A stretch of 64,000 nt of DNA. Source: Micropterix aruncella. Taxonomy: Eukaryota; Arthropoda; Insecta; Lepidoptera; Micropterigidae. The DNA lies in the NCBI GenBank assembly GCA_944548615.1, contig OX155952.1, positions 1,515,001-1,579,000 of the forward strand. Direction: 5' to 3'. Below are positions 1 through 10,481 of this stretch, piece by piece; position 1 is the first letter of the stretch; each line of letters starts with the position of its first letter. The notes under the pieces were generated by a model, which saw nothing but the letters and a program-made list of their open reading frames with translations, had not been told where the DNA came from and searched no databases. The translations under genes and the position numbers were made by a program.

Positions 1-401
1 CAATTAGTACTTTATAATGTTTATATGAGAGGACACATACTTGAATGCAGTGCATTTGGTTGCAATAAAAAAATCAGGTACCTACATTTACTAGCTACTT
101 TTTAAAATATAATCAAGAAATACCTAAACATCCGTTGAAATTACATTGGACGGTATTCACGTTTGGTGTTGAAAACTGGCATGAGATTTCGTGGCATGAG
201 GTTTCGTGATGAAAACTGGCATGAGGTTTCGTAACCTATCTCCATATGGTCCTCAGGCACACCCAGATGTTTTCCTGACTATTTTGAGCTCTTGTTCTGT
301 AGTTTAGTGTGGCAGGTAAACCCTTTGATAGTCGGAAGTATTGCTGCCGGGTGATCGGGTTTTTCCACGTGGCCGGGTCGTATCACGTGGGGAAGACTTC
401 A
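1..401. other. Unassigned sequence with a short imperfect tandem
   Basis: I see no gene here. Positions about 175-235 carry a degenerate short tandem built on AAACTGGCATGAGRTTTCGT. The rest resembles no family I recognise. Confidence 0.4.
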
Positions 402-1510
402 GGCGTACCCAGTGGCGTCGCTAGACCTCTGTAGGCCCGGGGCGGAAATAATCTGAGAGGCCCCCCAGGATGCGATATAAATCATAAGAAATTGTGTCAA
501 GAATAAAATTAGGGCGGAAATATAAACCATCATAAGCCATGAAAACTCAAGTCTTATTTATTAAGGTCAAGGTGAAAAACATAAGGCAATAACTAAAATT
601 TTAGTGTTAAACAACTAAATCAAAACACTTTCTGCCTGCGCACTTTAGCTCCAGCGAACTCCTTAATAATTGCATCAAAATCCGCCTTGTTTGCTGTTTC
701 TTTTTCCACTGACAGAATAACCAAACCGTTAAGCCTTGCTTGGCTCATTGTTGATCTTAAATAAGTTTTTATCAGCTCTTTCGTTAGAAGCCACAGAAAC
801 ACACACTGTCAAAAAAAGTTTCAATGCTACATACACATTGGGAACAGATTCTGTGAGGTCCATTTCCACAATGAACTGTAAGACTTTTAGTGATATCCAC
901 TCCTCCGATTCTTCTTTTGGAACCCCAGCTGCTTTAATAAAATTTCGCAGTCTTTTTATTTCAGTCATTGTTTCGTCCTTATCAAACTCTTCATAATTTT
1001 TAAAGAAGTTTGAAATAAGATTAGACAGTTGTTCATCATTATCATTTAGTAGGTGATATGGCTGAATAATGACGAATATTTTAAAAACCCTTTCCATTGA
1101 TTTCATCCTTACTTCTTGCTCTTGATGTAATTTATCGATGCATTCAAGCATACATCGTTTTGTCTCTTCTTCTAATGATAATCCAGCATCTCTTGATTGT
1201 TCTCCAGGCATGACTTTCTTACGTCGTATTCGTCCTCTGAACTGCCGGCGCGGCCGCGGCGTGGCGACAGCGGCCGGCGACGACGCAGTGACAATCCTAG
1301 CGACAACAAGTAGATGGGAGGGGAGGGGGTCGGGGTTGGTTAATATTCTATTTTCGTCGGCGGTTAAAAAATCCATTCTATTAATATTACATTTATATTT
1401 TTCATGTGGTCCTCCTAAAAAAATACCATTTGGAGGCCCTGCCCTTGCGAGGCCCGAGGCGGACCGCTCCCTCCGCCCCCCCCCCCCCTAGCGATGCCAC
1501 TGGGCGTACC
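402..1510 (-). mobile_element. Internally deleted hAT transposon with perfect 8-bp TSDs
   Basis: The element proper runs 410-1502 (1,093 bp). It starts CAGTGGCGTCGCTAG and ends CTAGCGATGCCACTG, a near-perfect terminal inverted repeat. GGCGTACC stands on both sides (402-409 and 1503-1510), an 8-bp target-site duplication as hAT elements make. GC-rich subterminal stretches flank an AT-rich centre that holds the C-terminal part of a transposase on the minus strand. The catalytic core is missing, so the element cannot mobilise itself. Confidence 0.93.
620..1376 (-). pseudogene. hAT transposase C-terminal remnant, frameshifted
   Basis: Two overlapping minus-strand frames (729-1376, then 620-802) together give the end of a hAT transposase of the ZMYM1-like/TTF-type kind. 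The recognisable part is the C-terminal dimerisation region: a stretch like FLTVCVSVASNER in the first frame continues as LRSTMSQARLNGLVILSVEK in the second, so a frameshift lies near 750-800. Upstream is a helical segment with KRCMLECIDKLHQEQEVRMK. The first 45 or so residues of the longer frame are rich in R, P and A and look like read-through of subterminal GC-rich DNA, not protein. The zinc finger and most of the RNase H-like catalytic domain are absent. It lies wholly inside the hAT element bounded by GGCGTACC duplications. It could be mistaken for a host ZMYM gene, but the flanking TIRs and TSDs argue against that. Confidence 0.85.
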
Positions 1511-3090
1511 GCTTCCGTCTTTGAAGGGGTGGCAGGATACAACGGGACACGAAAAAACTGGAATTGACTCTATATCTGTTAGTTGCTATATAGTAATTCT
1601 GCTCTATAGGATTAGCGGACTGATTCGACAGGACGGGGAGGGGGACTTGCAATGTAGGTACGTACGTTGTGTTTTTCGCTACTCGCTATTCAGTAATCAT
1701 CGTTTTGGTTATTTATTATTATTGACATTGCAGAAAAACAATTATTTTGAGTCTAAAATCATCTAACATTAATTAAAAGATACATTTAAAAATCCCAGAT
1801 ACATTTAAAAATCTAATTATGAATATATTACAATTTAATTAAGTAATCTGTTTATTATTATAAAAATGGCTATTCTCCTCTATCTTTTTATTTACACAAC
1901 TTATTCCTTTTTTCTATTTTTCGTTCTCATAAAATGTGTCAATACATAATTATATATTTTATTTTCCTTTTACTATCTATTTAATAATTAATTCATTTAT
2001 TACCATATTTACATGTTTATGAATCTATTTACTGTTTTATCTGCTCTATTTACTTTATATTTACTCTTTTAATACGTTGAGTTTAGTAACTTAGCAATTA
2101 CTTTTCAGAATATTTTCTGTTTATTTAAAAAACCCTAATAATTTCACTTTTCAGTTTAAAAAATGCTTGTATATTTTAAACTTTTCTTTTATATAGAATA
2201 ACGCACAATATGACCGTTTAATTGGTGGAAACATATAAATGGTTTATGTTTGTTATATTTTCATTAAGTAAATATGTTTTTTGTACTGTCTGTTTCCTGA
2301 ATAAAATAAAATAAAAATAAATAAAATAAAACTTTTATATTTTTCCCAAAAATTCAACCCCCATTGCGAAAATATTCAATATTAAAATCGTTTTTTAAAA
2401 TTATTTTTCTCATATCCTCCATACCATAGACCATATTTTCCGGATAAGTAACAACGGTTTCGATAAATACCTACCTAGCATTTTTTTCTCCATACAAGAG
2501 CGATCCACCCTAAGATACAGGCGTAAACGTAGTGTGTGGCGGGCCTCAAATTGCATGGGATTGGGATGAACCAATTATTCGGCTTCTTTTTAATTTTTTA
2601 GTCGTTATTTTTTCTCAGTGTCAAGATAGTTTTTTTTTATTTATTTATGTATTTTAATTCATATTTTTTACAATTTTAAATAGCCAAGACCTAACTAGGC
2701 TGCAGCCTGTTCTACGGTAGACGTTTAATTTTTGTGGATTTCTTTATTATTTTAAGATTTCTCCAAAACATCATCGTACTTAATAAAATTACCCTAACAA
2801 CCAACTTAAAATTTTTAAAAAATGACACAAAAAATATTATAAACTATCAATAATATGCAAGTAATATATTGAAAAAAAACATAAAAAATTGACAAAATAT
2901 ACCTACAAATGTAAACTAGAATTTAATAAATTGTCAAGTAAAGTCCAGATTTATTCAAGGTAATAAATAACAATAAAATAATAATCTTGAGGATTAAGTG
3001 CCGCGCGTCGGTCTTATGTGCCGCGCAATATAATGGACTTCATTTTTGTGACATATATGGAGTAATTCTGACGCCACGCATTCTAATGTA
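1511..3090. other. AT-rich intergenic DNA, no gene seen
   Basis: Low-complexity, AT-rich sequence with short homopolymers. No frame resembles a protein. A repeat shared with 51525-51740 lies inside it and is listed separately. Confidence 0.5.
2040..2330 (+). repeat. Dispersed repeat, copy 1 (partner at 51525-51740)
   Basis: Both copies share in order TTTACTCTTTTA, TAGTAACTTAGCAAT, an AAAAAACCCTAA-like run, then AGTAAATATGTTTTTTGTACTG and an A-rich AATAAAATAAAA tail. The A-rich end suggests the 3' untranslated end of a retrotransposon. Family not identified. Confidence 0.55.
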
Positions 3091-3094
3091 AAGC

Positions 3095-3205
3095 AGCTTG
3101 ACAATTTCGAAGACTATCGCGGTTGTTTGACATTATAAATAGGATATAAACGAATTTACCGCGTGAATGTTGTAGCATCCGACGTTTCGGCGACGTTACA
3201 GCCGT
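3095..3205 (-). repeat. Penelope-like element tail
   Basis: Read on the minus strand it contains GAAACGTCGGATGCTACA, then CACGCGGTAAATTCG and TATCCTATTTATAATG. The same block follows the GIY-YIG endonuclease relic at 45.5-46.06 kb and recurs at 4.14-4.21, 7.0-7.1 and 34.2-34.4 kb, so I assign it to the same Penelope-like family. Confidence 0.65.
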
Positions 3206-3374
3206 TGGATCTAAAGCCGTATTGGTTTTTCGGATGACATGTGATTGGTTTCTAGATGATTACAGAGTTGTGTAATTACTATTTTTTCCAAAATTTTTGC
3301 TAAAACATCAGGTACTGATATCGGTCTATAATTTGAGGGATCAAACTTCGGTCCATATCTGTCACTTGATAAGA
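3206..3374 (-). pseudogene. LINE reverse transcriptase fragment (fingers motif)
   Basis: One uninterrupted minus-strand frame of about 55 codons contains DPSNYRPISVPDVLAKILEK followed by IVITQLCNHLETNHM. NYRPIS...L.KILEK is the conserved early block of non-LTR retrotransposon reverse transcriptases. Nothing of the palm domain remains. The fragment abuts a Penelope-like tail, so the junction is between unrelated elements. Confidence 0.85.
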
Positions 3375-3850
3375 AATATGTTTTCGTTTGATTAAGTTTT
3401 AAAAAGAAATGATAATATTATATTAATTAATTATATTCACAAGTATATGTGCACAGTAAGAAACCTTTTTAGGCTAGTTAATTTATTGGTCAATTTAGTT
3501 ATATATTAATCTATATATTTATTTATTTTACTTATCTATAAACTTAAATATTTTCTTTTTCTTTATTTAATATTAGTTCTTTATTTATATACACATTTAT
3601 ATATTTATAATAACCTTAAAATTTATAAGAATGAATGAGCGATCGGAATGAATGAGAAAAAAAAAGAAAAAAAAGAAAGAAAGAGAAGTCACTATGATTA
3701 AAGTGAAGTCTTAAATACTATCACCCCAGAGCAGATATACAATCTAGTTGGGGGATAAAATCCACACAAATGCAATCTTATCTGCTTCACAAAAATCAAT
3801 TGTATTGTATTGGATAATTTTATAAAATATAAAATAAAAATTGTCTAGCC

Positions 3851-4136
3851 CGCCGTTGTCTAGGGTATACTGAACGACTTGCAAATCCGTTGTTCAGTGG
3901 GTAGGCCGTATACCGCTGCCGCCACTGCGTAAGTTATAACGGTGGTGGAGGGGCGGGTTCGGAGCGCGCGAATTTCGAAAATCCGAGTGTTGTGTGCAAG
4001 ACGGATTTTCGAAATTCGCGCGCTCCGAGCCCGGCCTCCCACCACCGTTATAACCTGCGTAGTGGCGGCAGCGGTATGCGGCCTACCCGCGGAACAACGG
4101 ACTGACAGCTGGTTCAGTCTACCCTAGACAACGGCG
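3851..4136. repeat. Head-to-head inverted repeat of Penelope-like 3' sequence
   Basis: The left arm begins CGCCGTTGTCTAGGGTA (3851) and the right arm ends TACCCTAGACAACGGCG (4136). The arms are imperfect reverse complements through GGCGGCAGCGGTATGCGGCC and CGAATTTCGAAAATCC-type sequence, meeting around a short centre near 3985-4003 (GAGTGTTGTGTGCAAG). The right arm matches sequence after the endonuclease relic at 45.84-46.0 kb. Penelope-like elements are known for inverted terminal pseudo-LTRs, so this may be such a junction or two elements joined head to head. Confidence 0.8.
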
Positions 4137-4215
4137 GCTACAACGTCGCCAAGACGTCGGGTGCTACAAACTTCACGCGGCGAATTTGTTTCTATCCTAT
4201 TTATAAAGCTTGACC
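4137..4215 (+). repeat. Penelope-like element tail
   Basis: Continues the right arm of the palindrome: CGTCGGGTGCTACAAACTTC, CACGCGGCGAATTTG, then TATCCTATTTATAAAG. Same order as the tail at 46.0 kb. Confidence 0.65.
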
Positions 4216-4431
4216 ATTTGATTCGAGTTCTGTATTACATCGACTGTCTACTGATGAATTTTTTGCATTTCCAAAACATTTTAGGGGTACTAATTAAAGT
4301 TAGTTACTAATGAAAATTACACAGCAGGCCTGGAGTCTGGCCTGCTGACGCTATCCCAACATTCTGAGGCCAAAATACTGCCTGATCTGAAAGTATCAGT
4401 TTTTACAAACTCTAGCACTTTTTGTCGCTGC

Positions 4432-5667
4432 CTCTAGACTAGCGGTTCCCAAAGTGTGGGACGTAAGCCGATTCCAGGTGGGTCGCCAACACAACGTATG
4501 AACGTAGGGTATAATATGGCAGATAGACGACGAGATAGATTGACGACTCTAAGTGTATTTAGGATACCTACAGACAATATAATAAAATAAAATAAAGATA
4601 GCATTTGAAAAGAGTAGAATATAAAACTTGCAACCTTGTAACAACTTGCGGTGTCAACTACAACGGGCGAGCCCGTCACCACAGGACGTTTTAACGATTT
4701 TCTCGTTCTGTCGCCCTGCAGTGAGCGTAGAAGACTTTGGACAGAAACAAATCCAACGTCCAGCTACGTCACAACCCGCAAGAAGCCAACGCCTTACCGC
4801 GAGATATCCAGTGTTACCTGGCGGGCCGACCCTCGCGCCCTTGCTTCCAATTGTGACCAGATTTCTCCGGTCTCTCGATTGGTTCCGAGTTCGAGGTCGC
4901 TTGCGCGGTCCTCTCCCTTACGAAGCGGTGAAACGGTGTGCACCGAATCAATCGCGGACCAAGGCGTCCTTTGCCCGACTCTGAACCGGGATCGGATGAC
5001 CAATGGTCATTTCAAGAGCAGTCGCCGTAAGGTAGACAACCACCCCCGCTCTATAGGAAACAATACAGTTCCCAGACTCCCCCGATTGTTAGTCGGAGAG
5101 CACAGTCGATTGGCTTGCGCCGCTCGGTGCGCAGACCGTCCAGGAGCGCCAGAGGTTTGATTCCCAGGGGAGACTGGTTGACCCAGTGTCCTACCCAGGC
5201 TCGCACCCCATGCGTGGAGGCCATCGGATGGGTGTTGACCCGTGAGTGTGACCGACCCTGAACACATGGGTCATCGTGGCCACCTCATCATGGGCCCATT
5301 AGCTCCCGCAACCTTGTAACATCGTGGGAAGATGATATAGCCGCGCGAAGAGACAGCGCCGCGCCTCTAGCCTCGTCTCGCTCGCCCCAGCCGCACGCGC
5401 GGCCGGGCGGTAGCGTCCGCGCATTTGTTTTCGCTATTTGCTAAATACGATGGATAAGTATTCTAGCAAAAAAATCTATTTTTTATGTTGTCGCACCTTA
5501 CAATTTCTTACAAAATAAAGACTCACTTATGATACAAATGAATTGCTTATTTTTTACATCAAACCACTCACTAACTTTTCCGAAAAAGTTCTTGCTGGGT
5601 CGCAAAATATTGTGATTTTAAAAAGTGGGTCGCGGCGTCAATAAGTTTGGGAACCCCTGCTCTAAGC
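4432..5667. mobile_element. Buster-type hAT MITE split by an RS retroelement
   Basis: The element runs 4440-5659. It begins TAGCGGTTCCCAAAGTGTG (first C of the usual CAG mutated) and ends AGTTTGGGAACCCCTG. The flanks CTCTAGAC and CTCTAAGC are an 8-bp TSD matching at 6 of 8 positions, with TA in the centre as Buster-type hATs prefer. Without the 664-bp insertion and its duplicated 14 bp it is about 540 bp, colinear with the uninterrupted copy at 56092-56684. It has no transposase. Confidence 0.9.
4644..5307 (+). mobile_element. RS retroelement, full-length copy 1 (664 bp)
   Basis: A non-coding element inserted in the hAT MITE and flanked by GCAACCTTGTAACA on both sides (4630-4643 and 5308-5321), a 14-bp target duplication; the uninterrupted MITE copy shows the empty site. 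The left end carries the structured module TGTCAACTACAACGGGCGAG..., the right end reads GGGCCCATTAGCTCCC with no poly(A). It is closely similar to the copy at 52263-52928. Variable-length duplications and a fixed 3' end point to target-primed reverse transcription, so I read it as a short non-autonomous LINE derivative or a SINE-like element. A B-box-like GGTTTGATTCC lies at about 5153 but is far from the 5' end, so pol III drive is doubtful. An open frame of 169 codons is not shared intact by the other copies. Confidence 0.85.
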
Positions 5668-5739
5668 TATAATGTTTTTCGCCTAGAATTGTCGCACATC
5701 AAACTCGGGGGAATAGTAAATCTGCAAAACCTGAGATAC

Positions 5740-6180
5740 ATCAGTTTAATGAATCGTCTATGATTGGTTTATTGCAGCTCGTTGAGCTGGTCGGATGAGC
5801 GCGGTGGGCGGACAAGCGTCTGATCGCCAGCAACGAGCCTCCGTCTCCGCGCGCGGCACAAAAACCGCTCCATCCATCAACTCCTGGGCCTGACACTTGG
5901 CGCGGCGCGCAAACAAAGCTGCATCTTGTTAATTCCTCGCGTATGTGCATTAATAATGTTAGGCGCGATAAAAACGCGCGTGTGTTGATCGGAGCGGCCA
6001 TCCATCACCCGCTTGCCCTTTGTTTAGCCCTTAATGGTATAAAGGAATTGGTAGTGTTAATTAAACGAGAATTTCTTCCACGGCGGACAGTCCGCTTTGT
6101 TCGAGGAGCCGCTCCATCGCGTTGCCTTGTCAAGTGGGTAGCCCGACGAACGCCTCGTCCGCCATTCTCGTTATAGCTGA
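5740..6180. other. Unique higher-complexity island without ORF support
   Basis: Less AT-rich than its surroundings, not repeated elsewhere in the window, and not like a known element. It holds GCATTAATAATG, CGATAAAAACGCGCG and TTAATGGTATAAAGG, the sort of sites homeodomain proteins bind. Possible regulatory or conserved non-coding DNA; nothing here proves it. Confidence 0.3.
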
Positions 6181-6760
6181 TGAACCGTGAGTCTTAAATT
6201 AAACAACATTGTATTCAATATAATAGACTTAAAGAGGTAGATTAGATTATATATAATTACACCAGATGTTGCCACTGATACCAGCCACGGATCTACGATT
6301 TTTCTGAGCCGGGGAAAACGACATTAGCGCCATATATCTGTTTGCTAATAACTTTCCCTTATGTGTGACATCAATATAGAATGAATACAACCAGTTCAGA
6401 GAAAGCACAATCCAGACAGTACAGTCACCTTCAATCTTTAGCTCACAGCAAATTTACTATCTCATCTGACTTTAGGCCATATTTGACATATTTGTCACTC
6501 GATACTTGTCAAATCATACATTTAATTTATTTATTAATTTATTTTTATTAAAAATTAGGGTATTATTGCAGTATGGGTACCTCTTCTAGATTGTTGATTT
6601 TTTAACGTCACCAGACTATATTCACCACGCTGATTCCGAATCTGCAATAATATTTATTCGGTCTCAATAAATAAGCGAGATATAGGCGTTCAAAAAAGCG
6701 CCAAACCCATACATTTCGGTAGTTTTTTTTAAAAATAATACATAAACACCTATTTGGCGG

Positions 6761-6785
6761 TAGGTTAGGTTAGGTTAGGTTAGGT
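6761..6785 (+). repeat. Short interstitial TTAGG tract
   Basis: Five uninterrupted TAGGT units, the insect telomere pentamer TTAGG in another register. Too short to be a telomere; probably a chance microsatellite or a repair scar. Confidence 0.85.
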
Positions 6786-7009
6786 CTTTTTTAAACAACC
6801 TTAAAAACTGAGGTAAAAAAAATTTTTTTTTTATTGTATGTATATTTGGTTTCGAAAATTTACGCGTCCGAAGCTTTTTTCTTTCACATTTAGCATTACA
6901 ATGATCTAACCTAGTAGTATTTCTTTGTTTTTTCGATTTCTGAGAAAGGTACCTATACTGCAATAATTCCAAAATTAGATACAAAAAGAGAAATACATTT
7001 TTATAAATA

Positions 7010-7090
7010 AAAACGAATTTACCGTGTGAAATTTGTAGCACTCGACGTTTCAGCGATATTGCAGGGGAGACCGTCTTCCATGGACAAATG
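7010..7090 (-). repeat. Penelope-like element tail fragment
   Basis: Minus-strand reading gives GAAACGTCGAGTGCTACAAA then TTCACACGGTAAATTCG, the block described at 3095-3205. Confidence 0.55.
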
Positions 7091-7207
7091 AAGTCAGGAA
7101 CAATCAATCCTACATAGCATTTGTATGTGAGAAGGCTGCGCTCGCGGTGGATCTCACACAAATTGGCCGAGGCTCAAAAAACGGTACGCGTAACTTGGCG
7201 AAAAATC

Positions 7208-7420
7208 ATGCTTACCAGATTCAACGAAGGGCAGTCAAGTTTGGCGTGGAACAAAGTAACATGTGATCAAACGTGGATTTAAATCAACGACTCCGTAACA
7301 ATGCGGCATTTGGGCCTTTGAAGTAGAGCCGAACCCCAACAAGAAGGCGCGCGTGCAAAATGCCTCAAAGCGTATTTGAGGAAAAATACGAAAAATAAAA
7401 TACCTCTTTTTTCTAGGAAA
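7208..7420 (+). pseudogene. mariner transposase fragment
   Basis: The plus frame from ATG at 7208 reads MLTRFNEGQSSLAWNKVTCDQ and then TWI before a stop. Mariner transposases have a block of the form RF..G......VT-GDETWIY around the first catalytic aspartate; here D is kept but E is replaced by Q. After the stop, the frames give pieces like FEVEPNPN. No inverted repeats were found around it. A small, long-dead fragment. Confidence 0.6.
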
Positions 7421-7644
7421 ACTAGACTGTGTTCGGCCATAGCGACTGCATTATAGATTCTAGTGACTTCATTGTTTTTTTTTTTCTTTAATTTTATTTT
7501 TATTTATGGTTGGGGGTTTTGCTGGTGCGCCCTCGGGTGACTGATGTAGCCGATCTTGGCTTGGAATGTGCGTGCACATTTGGCGCAAGTCAAGACACCA
7601 TTTATGTAATTATATTTTATGGCCACTCGTGGTCGGGCCTTTAG

Positions 7645-8335
7645 CTAGTCGCGCTTGGCATCTAAGTCGAGCAGCCTCTTCTTTTCAAAACCATCTGCAT
7701 TGCCCTGCACTAGCAGTCTCCATCCTGGGCGATCTTTCGCTTTACTCTTCCGCTGAGAGGGCTCAATGTTGCACCTTTTCATATTCCTCTTCTGAGCATC
7801 CTTGTATCTGAGGAGCTGGCCGCCTTGTTTCCGCTTGCCGTTTTTTAGTTTAGAGTAAAAGATACGCTTTGCCTCTCTCTTATCAGCCATACGGGAGACA
7901 TGTCCGCACCATCTCAGCTGTCGTCGCATCATGTATGCTTCTATTCCGCTGACTTTAGCACGTTGAAGAACTTCCGTGTTCCTCACACGGTCCGACCACT
8001 TGATGTTCAATTCATTAAGTCGTGTAGGCATCGAAGGTGGAATTTGTCAAGTGCGCGAATGTGCTTTCGGTATGGGCACCGTGTCTCTGACGAGTAGAGG
8101 AGGTTTGGGAGGACGATCGCCATGTAGACAGACACTTTTGTTCCCAGCTTGATGTCGTGTGAGCTGAAGACTTTGCTACGGAGTTTACCGAAAGCTGCAG
8201 AAGCAGCTCCTATCCTCCCGTTCAGTTCAGAGTCCACATTCTGATCACACGAGCATTTGCGAACGGAGGTATTATAATTGACAAAATCCGTAAACGCTGC
8301 ATTATCTTGCAGCATGACAATGCCAACTTTCATTC
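7645..8335 (-). pseudogene. LINE reverse transcriptase C-terminal half
   Basis: Two minus-strand frames (8007-8333 and 7645-8031) overlap and together give the thumb and C-terminal region of a LINE protein. The first has [20 protein letters not shown], then [20 protein letters not shown] and [13 protein letters not shown]. The second has [37 protein letters not shown] and [33 protein letters not shown] is a hallmark of a widespread animal LINE group. The palm with the catalytic aspartates is missing. A hAT MITE (8344-8966) has landed at its upstream edge. Confidence 0.9.
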
Positions 8336-8974
8336 AGCCAGACCAGTGCCGGATTATCCAATAGGCCGAGTGGGCCCCACGCCTTTTAAGAAACCCGCGT
8401 GTGTATTTCACTGAACTAGGTACCTACTCCTGACCGGTTACGATTTTAATGTAATTTTTTGTGTGTATTTGAGTGGGTCCCTTGACGGTTGTGATTTACA
8501 ATTGAACCCGGTAGGTGGCGCGGCAATCGAGTTTTAGGATCTTTTTAAATTATTTATGGACGATTTTTTTTTTCATTTTATTTTTAGACACAATCATATT
8601 ATATTTTTTAATTGTTTCTAATAGACAGAAAAAAAATTGAAATCTAAAGGGGAAATGTTTAACAATCTTTTTGATCCGACTAATATTATGATACAAATTA
8701 TCATCAGTTGGTCGCTGCCAGCCTGTGCGACCGTATTTTGTTTATATGCGCGTCTTTGCTACGGGACATAAACGTTGTTAAAAATGTTTAACAGCCCTTT
8801 TTACCGGTGCGATCGTGTTTTGTTTATATACATGTCTATTGTACACTATATCGTCGCCAAAATATTTGACTGCCCAAAAGGGGGGTAAGGGGGAGGGAGG
8901 GGGAGGTGGGAAAAGTACAATGGGGGCCCCGAGATTTCGACGGCCTTAAGGGTTAATCAGACACTGAGCCAGAC
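8336..8974. mobile_element. hAT MITE with perfect 8-bp TSDs
   Basis: The element runs 8344-8966 (623 bp). It starts CAGTGCCGGATTATCC and ends GGGTTAATCAGACACTG, imperfect inverted repeats. AGCCAGAC flanks both sides (8336-8343, 8967-8974). Just inside the ends are GTGGGCCCC and GGGGGCCCC. No coding capacity. It sits beside the LINE relic at 7645-8335. Confidence 0.92.
8880..8910 (+). other. Potential G-quadruplex tract
   Basis: Six G, then AA-separated runs of 5, 3, 5 and 3 G in 31 bases, enough for a G-quadruplex on the plus strand. It is inside the hAT MITE at 8344-8966, near its right end. Confidence 0.6.
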
Positions 8975-9510
8975 ATACAAACGAATTTTAAAGGCGAAAA
9001 ACCATACATTCCCGACTTTGGCACATTGTGGTTTCTTATTGTTCCCATCTTAAAATTTACCCTGTGGTGGAGATTTACGCCTATGACACGAGAACGATGA
9101 GCCTAAGCGTAAGAACAAAATCAGAATAATCAGACCTATGTCTAATATCTCACATTACAGTAAAGGAGGACACACTTCATCAGGTAAATATTTTATTATG
9201 CGAAATGATAGGGGTGGTGAAGGCACGCGCTATCGATTTGAGATCAAGATGACAGATGCGCATGTCACGTCTTGTATTGCTTCGCAATAACCATTATTGC
9301 TACAAGATGGCATCTGAGCGCCGTAAATGTGCAATTATAGCCTCCAATGCAATTTGGACGTTCCATATCATAAATACACCTCTATTCAACAGATATAAAA
9401 GACCAAGAAAAAGGCAACATAACGAACAAGAAAATAGTCATCTAGAGTAAAATTGAGGCCATCATTTCACTGTATAATTGACGATTTGTGAACTGGCGTA
9501 TTTATTTGAA
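8975..9510. other. Unassigned sequence
   Basis: No convincing protein or repeat. A 64-codon frame at 9256-9450 has no recognisable motif and is probably chance. Confidence 0.35.
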
Positions 9511-9651
9511 ATTGCTATAGGAGATCTTGCAAACTGTCATATTTTTGGACAGTGAGGAGATGTCGACTACATCGGGCGAACTCGACGATATGTGATCGTT
9601 CTTCCGGCCGTATGATGAGCGTAGAAGACTTAAAGACAATGAAAACCTACT

Positions 9652-10433
9652 CTGCCGACGTAAATGAAAACACAGTAACTTGAAAAAAGACGTTTTGAGA
9701 AAAACGTGGTCAAAGTTCAGTTGTTAAATATTTGTTTTCATGAACAAAGTAAGCAATATATATTATTTCTTTTAATCTTTAATGTTAAAAAATAGTTAGA
9801 ACTTCAATTCTGCATAGAAATATGTATTAAATTATAGTTGTTTAATTAATTAAATTAGATATTTTGTTTTAAATTAGGAAAATAATTTGATAAATTTTAT
9901 ATTTTTAAGCTATAACACCGTAACTGAGTGGTTACTGTGTTACAGGTAAATTTTAGTGGTTACTGTGTTCTAATCGTGTTTTTTTTTAAATAAATAAAAA
10001 ACTGCAGGCACCTTAAACACAGTAATTTAGATACTGTGATTTATTCGTGTATTGATAAATTAACTTTTAACAACATTTTACTCAAAACCACAGTATCTGA
10101 AGAAGCCGTGTTGTAACCAAACAAAAATATTTCTTAAATGCTTATAAGTATTAAAAAATATCACAGTAAATTATAAGTTACTGTATTTTAACTTAAAAAA
10201 ATATACATACTGTGTTTTTTATTAAAAATATAAAGTTTTTTTTTTTAAATACTGTGTTTTTATCTAAGGTATCTCGGTAACTATCCATCGACAGACAAAC
10301 CGAAAAATTTGCCTTATAGTACCTACTCCAACTCGTGATTGTATAAACACAGTATATATATACAGTATATATATAAACCAAACTTGTATAAACACAGTAA
10401 ATGAAGTTACTGTGTTTTCATTTACTACGGCAG
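9652..10433. mobile_element. MITE-like element with CACAGTA subterminal repeats
   Basis: Left end CTGCCGACGTAAATGAAAAC followed by ACAGTAACTT; the right end is its reverse complement with CTGCCGT-AGTAAATG. About a dozen copies of CACAGTA or TACTGTG occur inside in both orientations (for example near 9668, 9932, 9961, 10017, 10207, 10248, 10391, 10407). Repeated short motifs inside the ends are typical of transposase binding sites in several DNA transposon superfamilies. Family unassigned, no coding sequence. Confidence 0.65.
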
Positions 10434-10481
10434 TACTGTATACAGTAGATTTGTATTGTATTTAAGTCTTTTGGAGAATGA

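Noticed and set aside
4651..5160. 169-codon frame in RS copy 1, with a 178-codon counterpart at 52246-52782
   Set aside because: The two frames differ by indels that shift stretches of sequence, other copies have it broken, and several frames are open on both strands because of base composition. No domain is recognisable. An alignment of many copies with a codon-substitution test would settle it.
6761..6785. True telomere or subtelomere
   Set aside because: Only five TTAGG units, and no telomere-specific LINE next to them.
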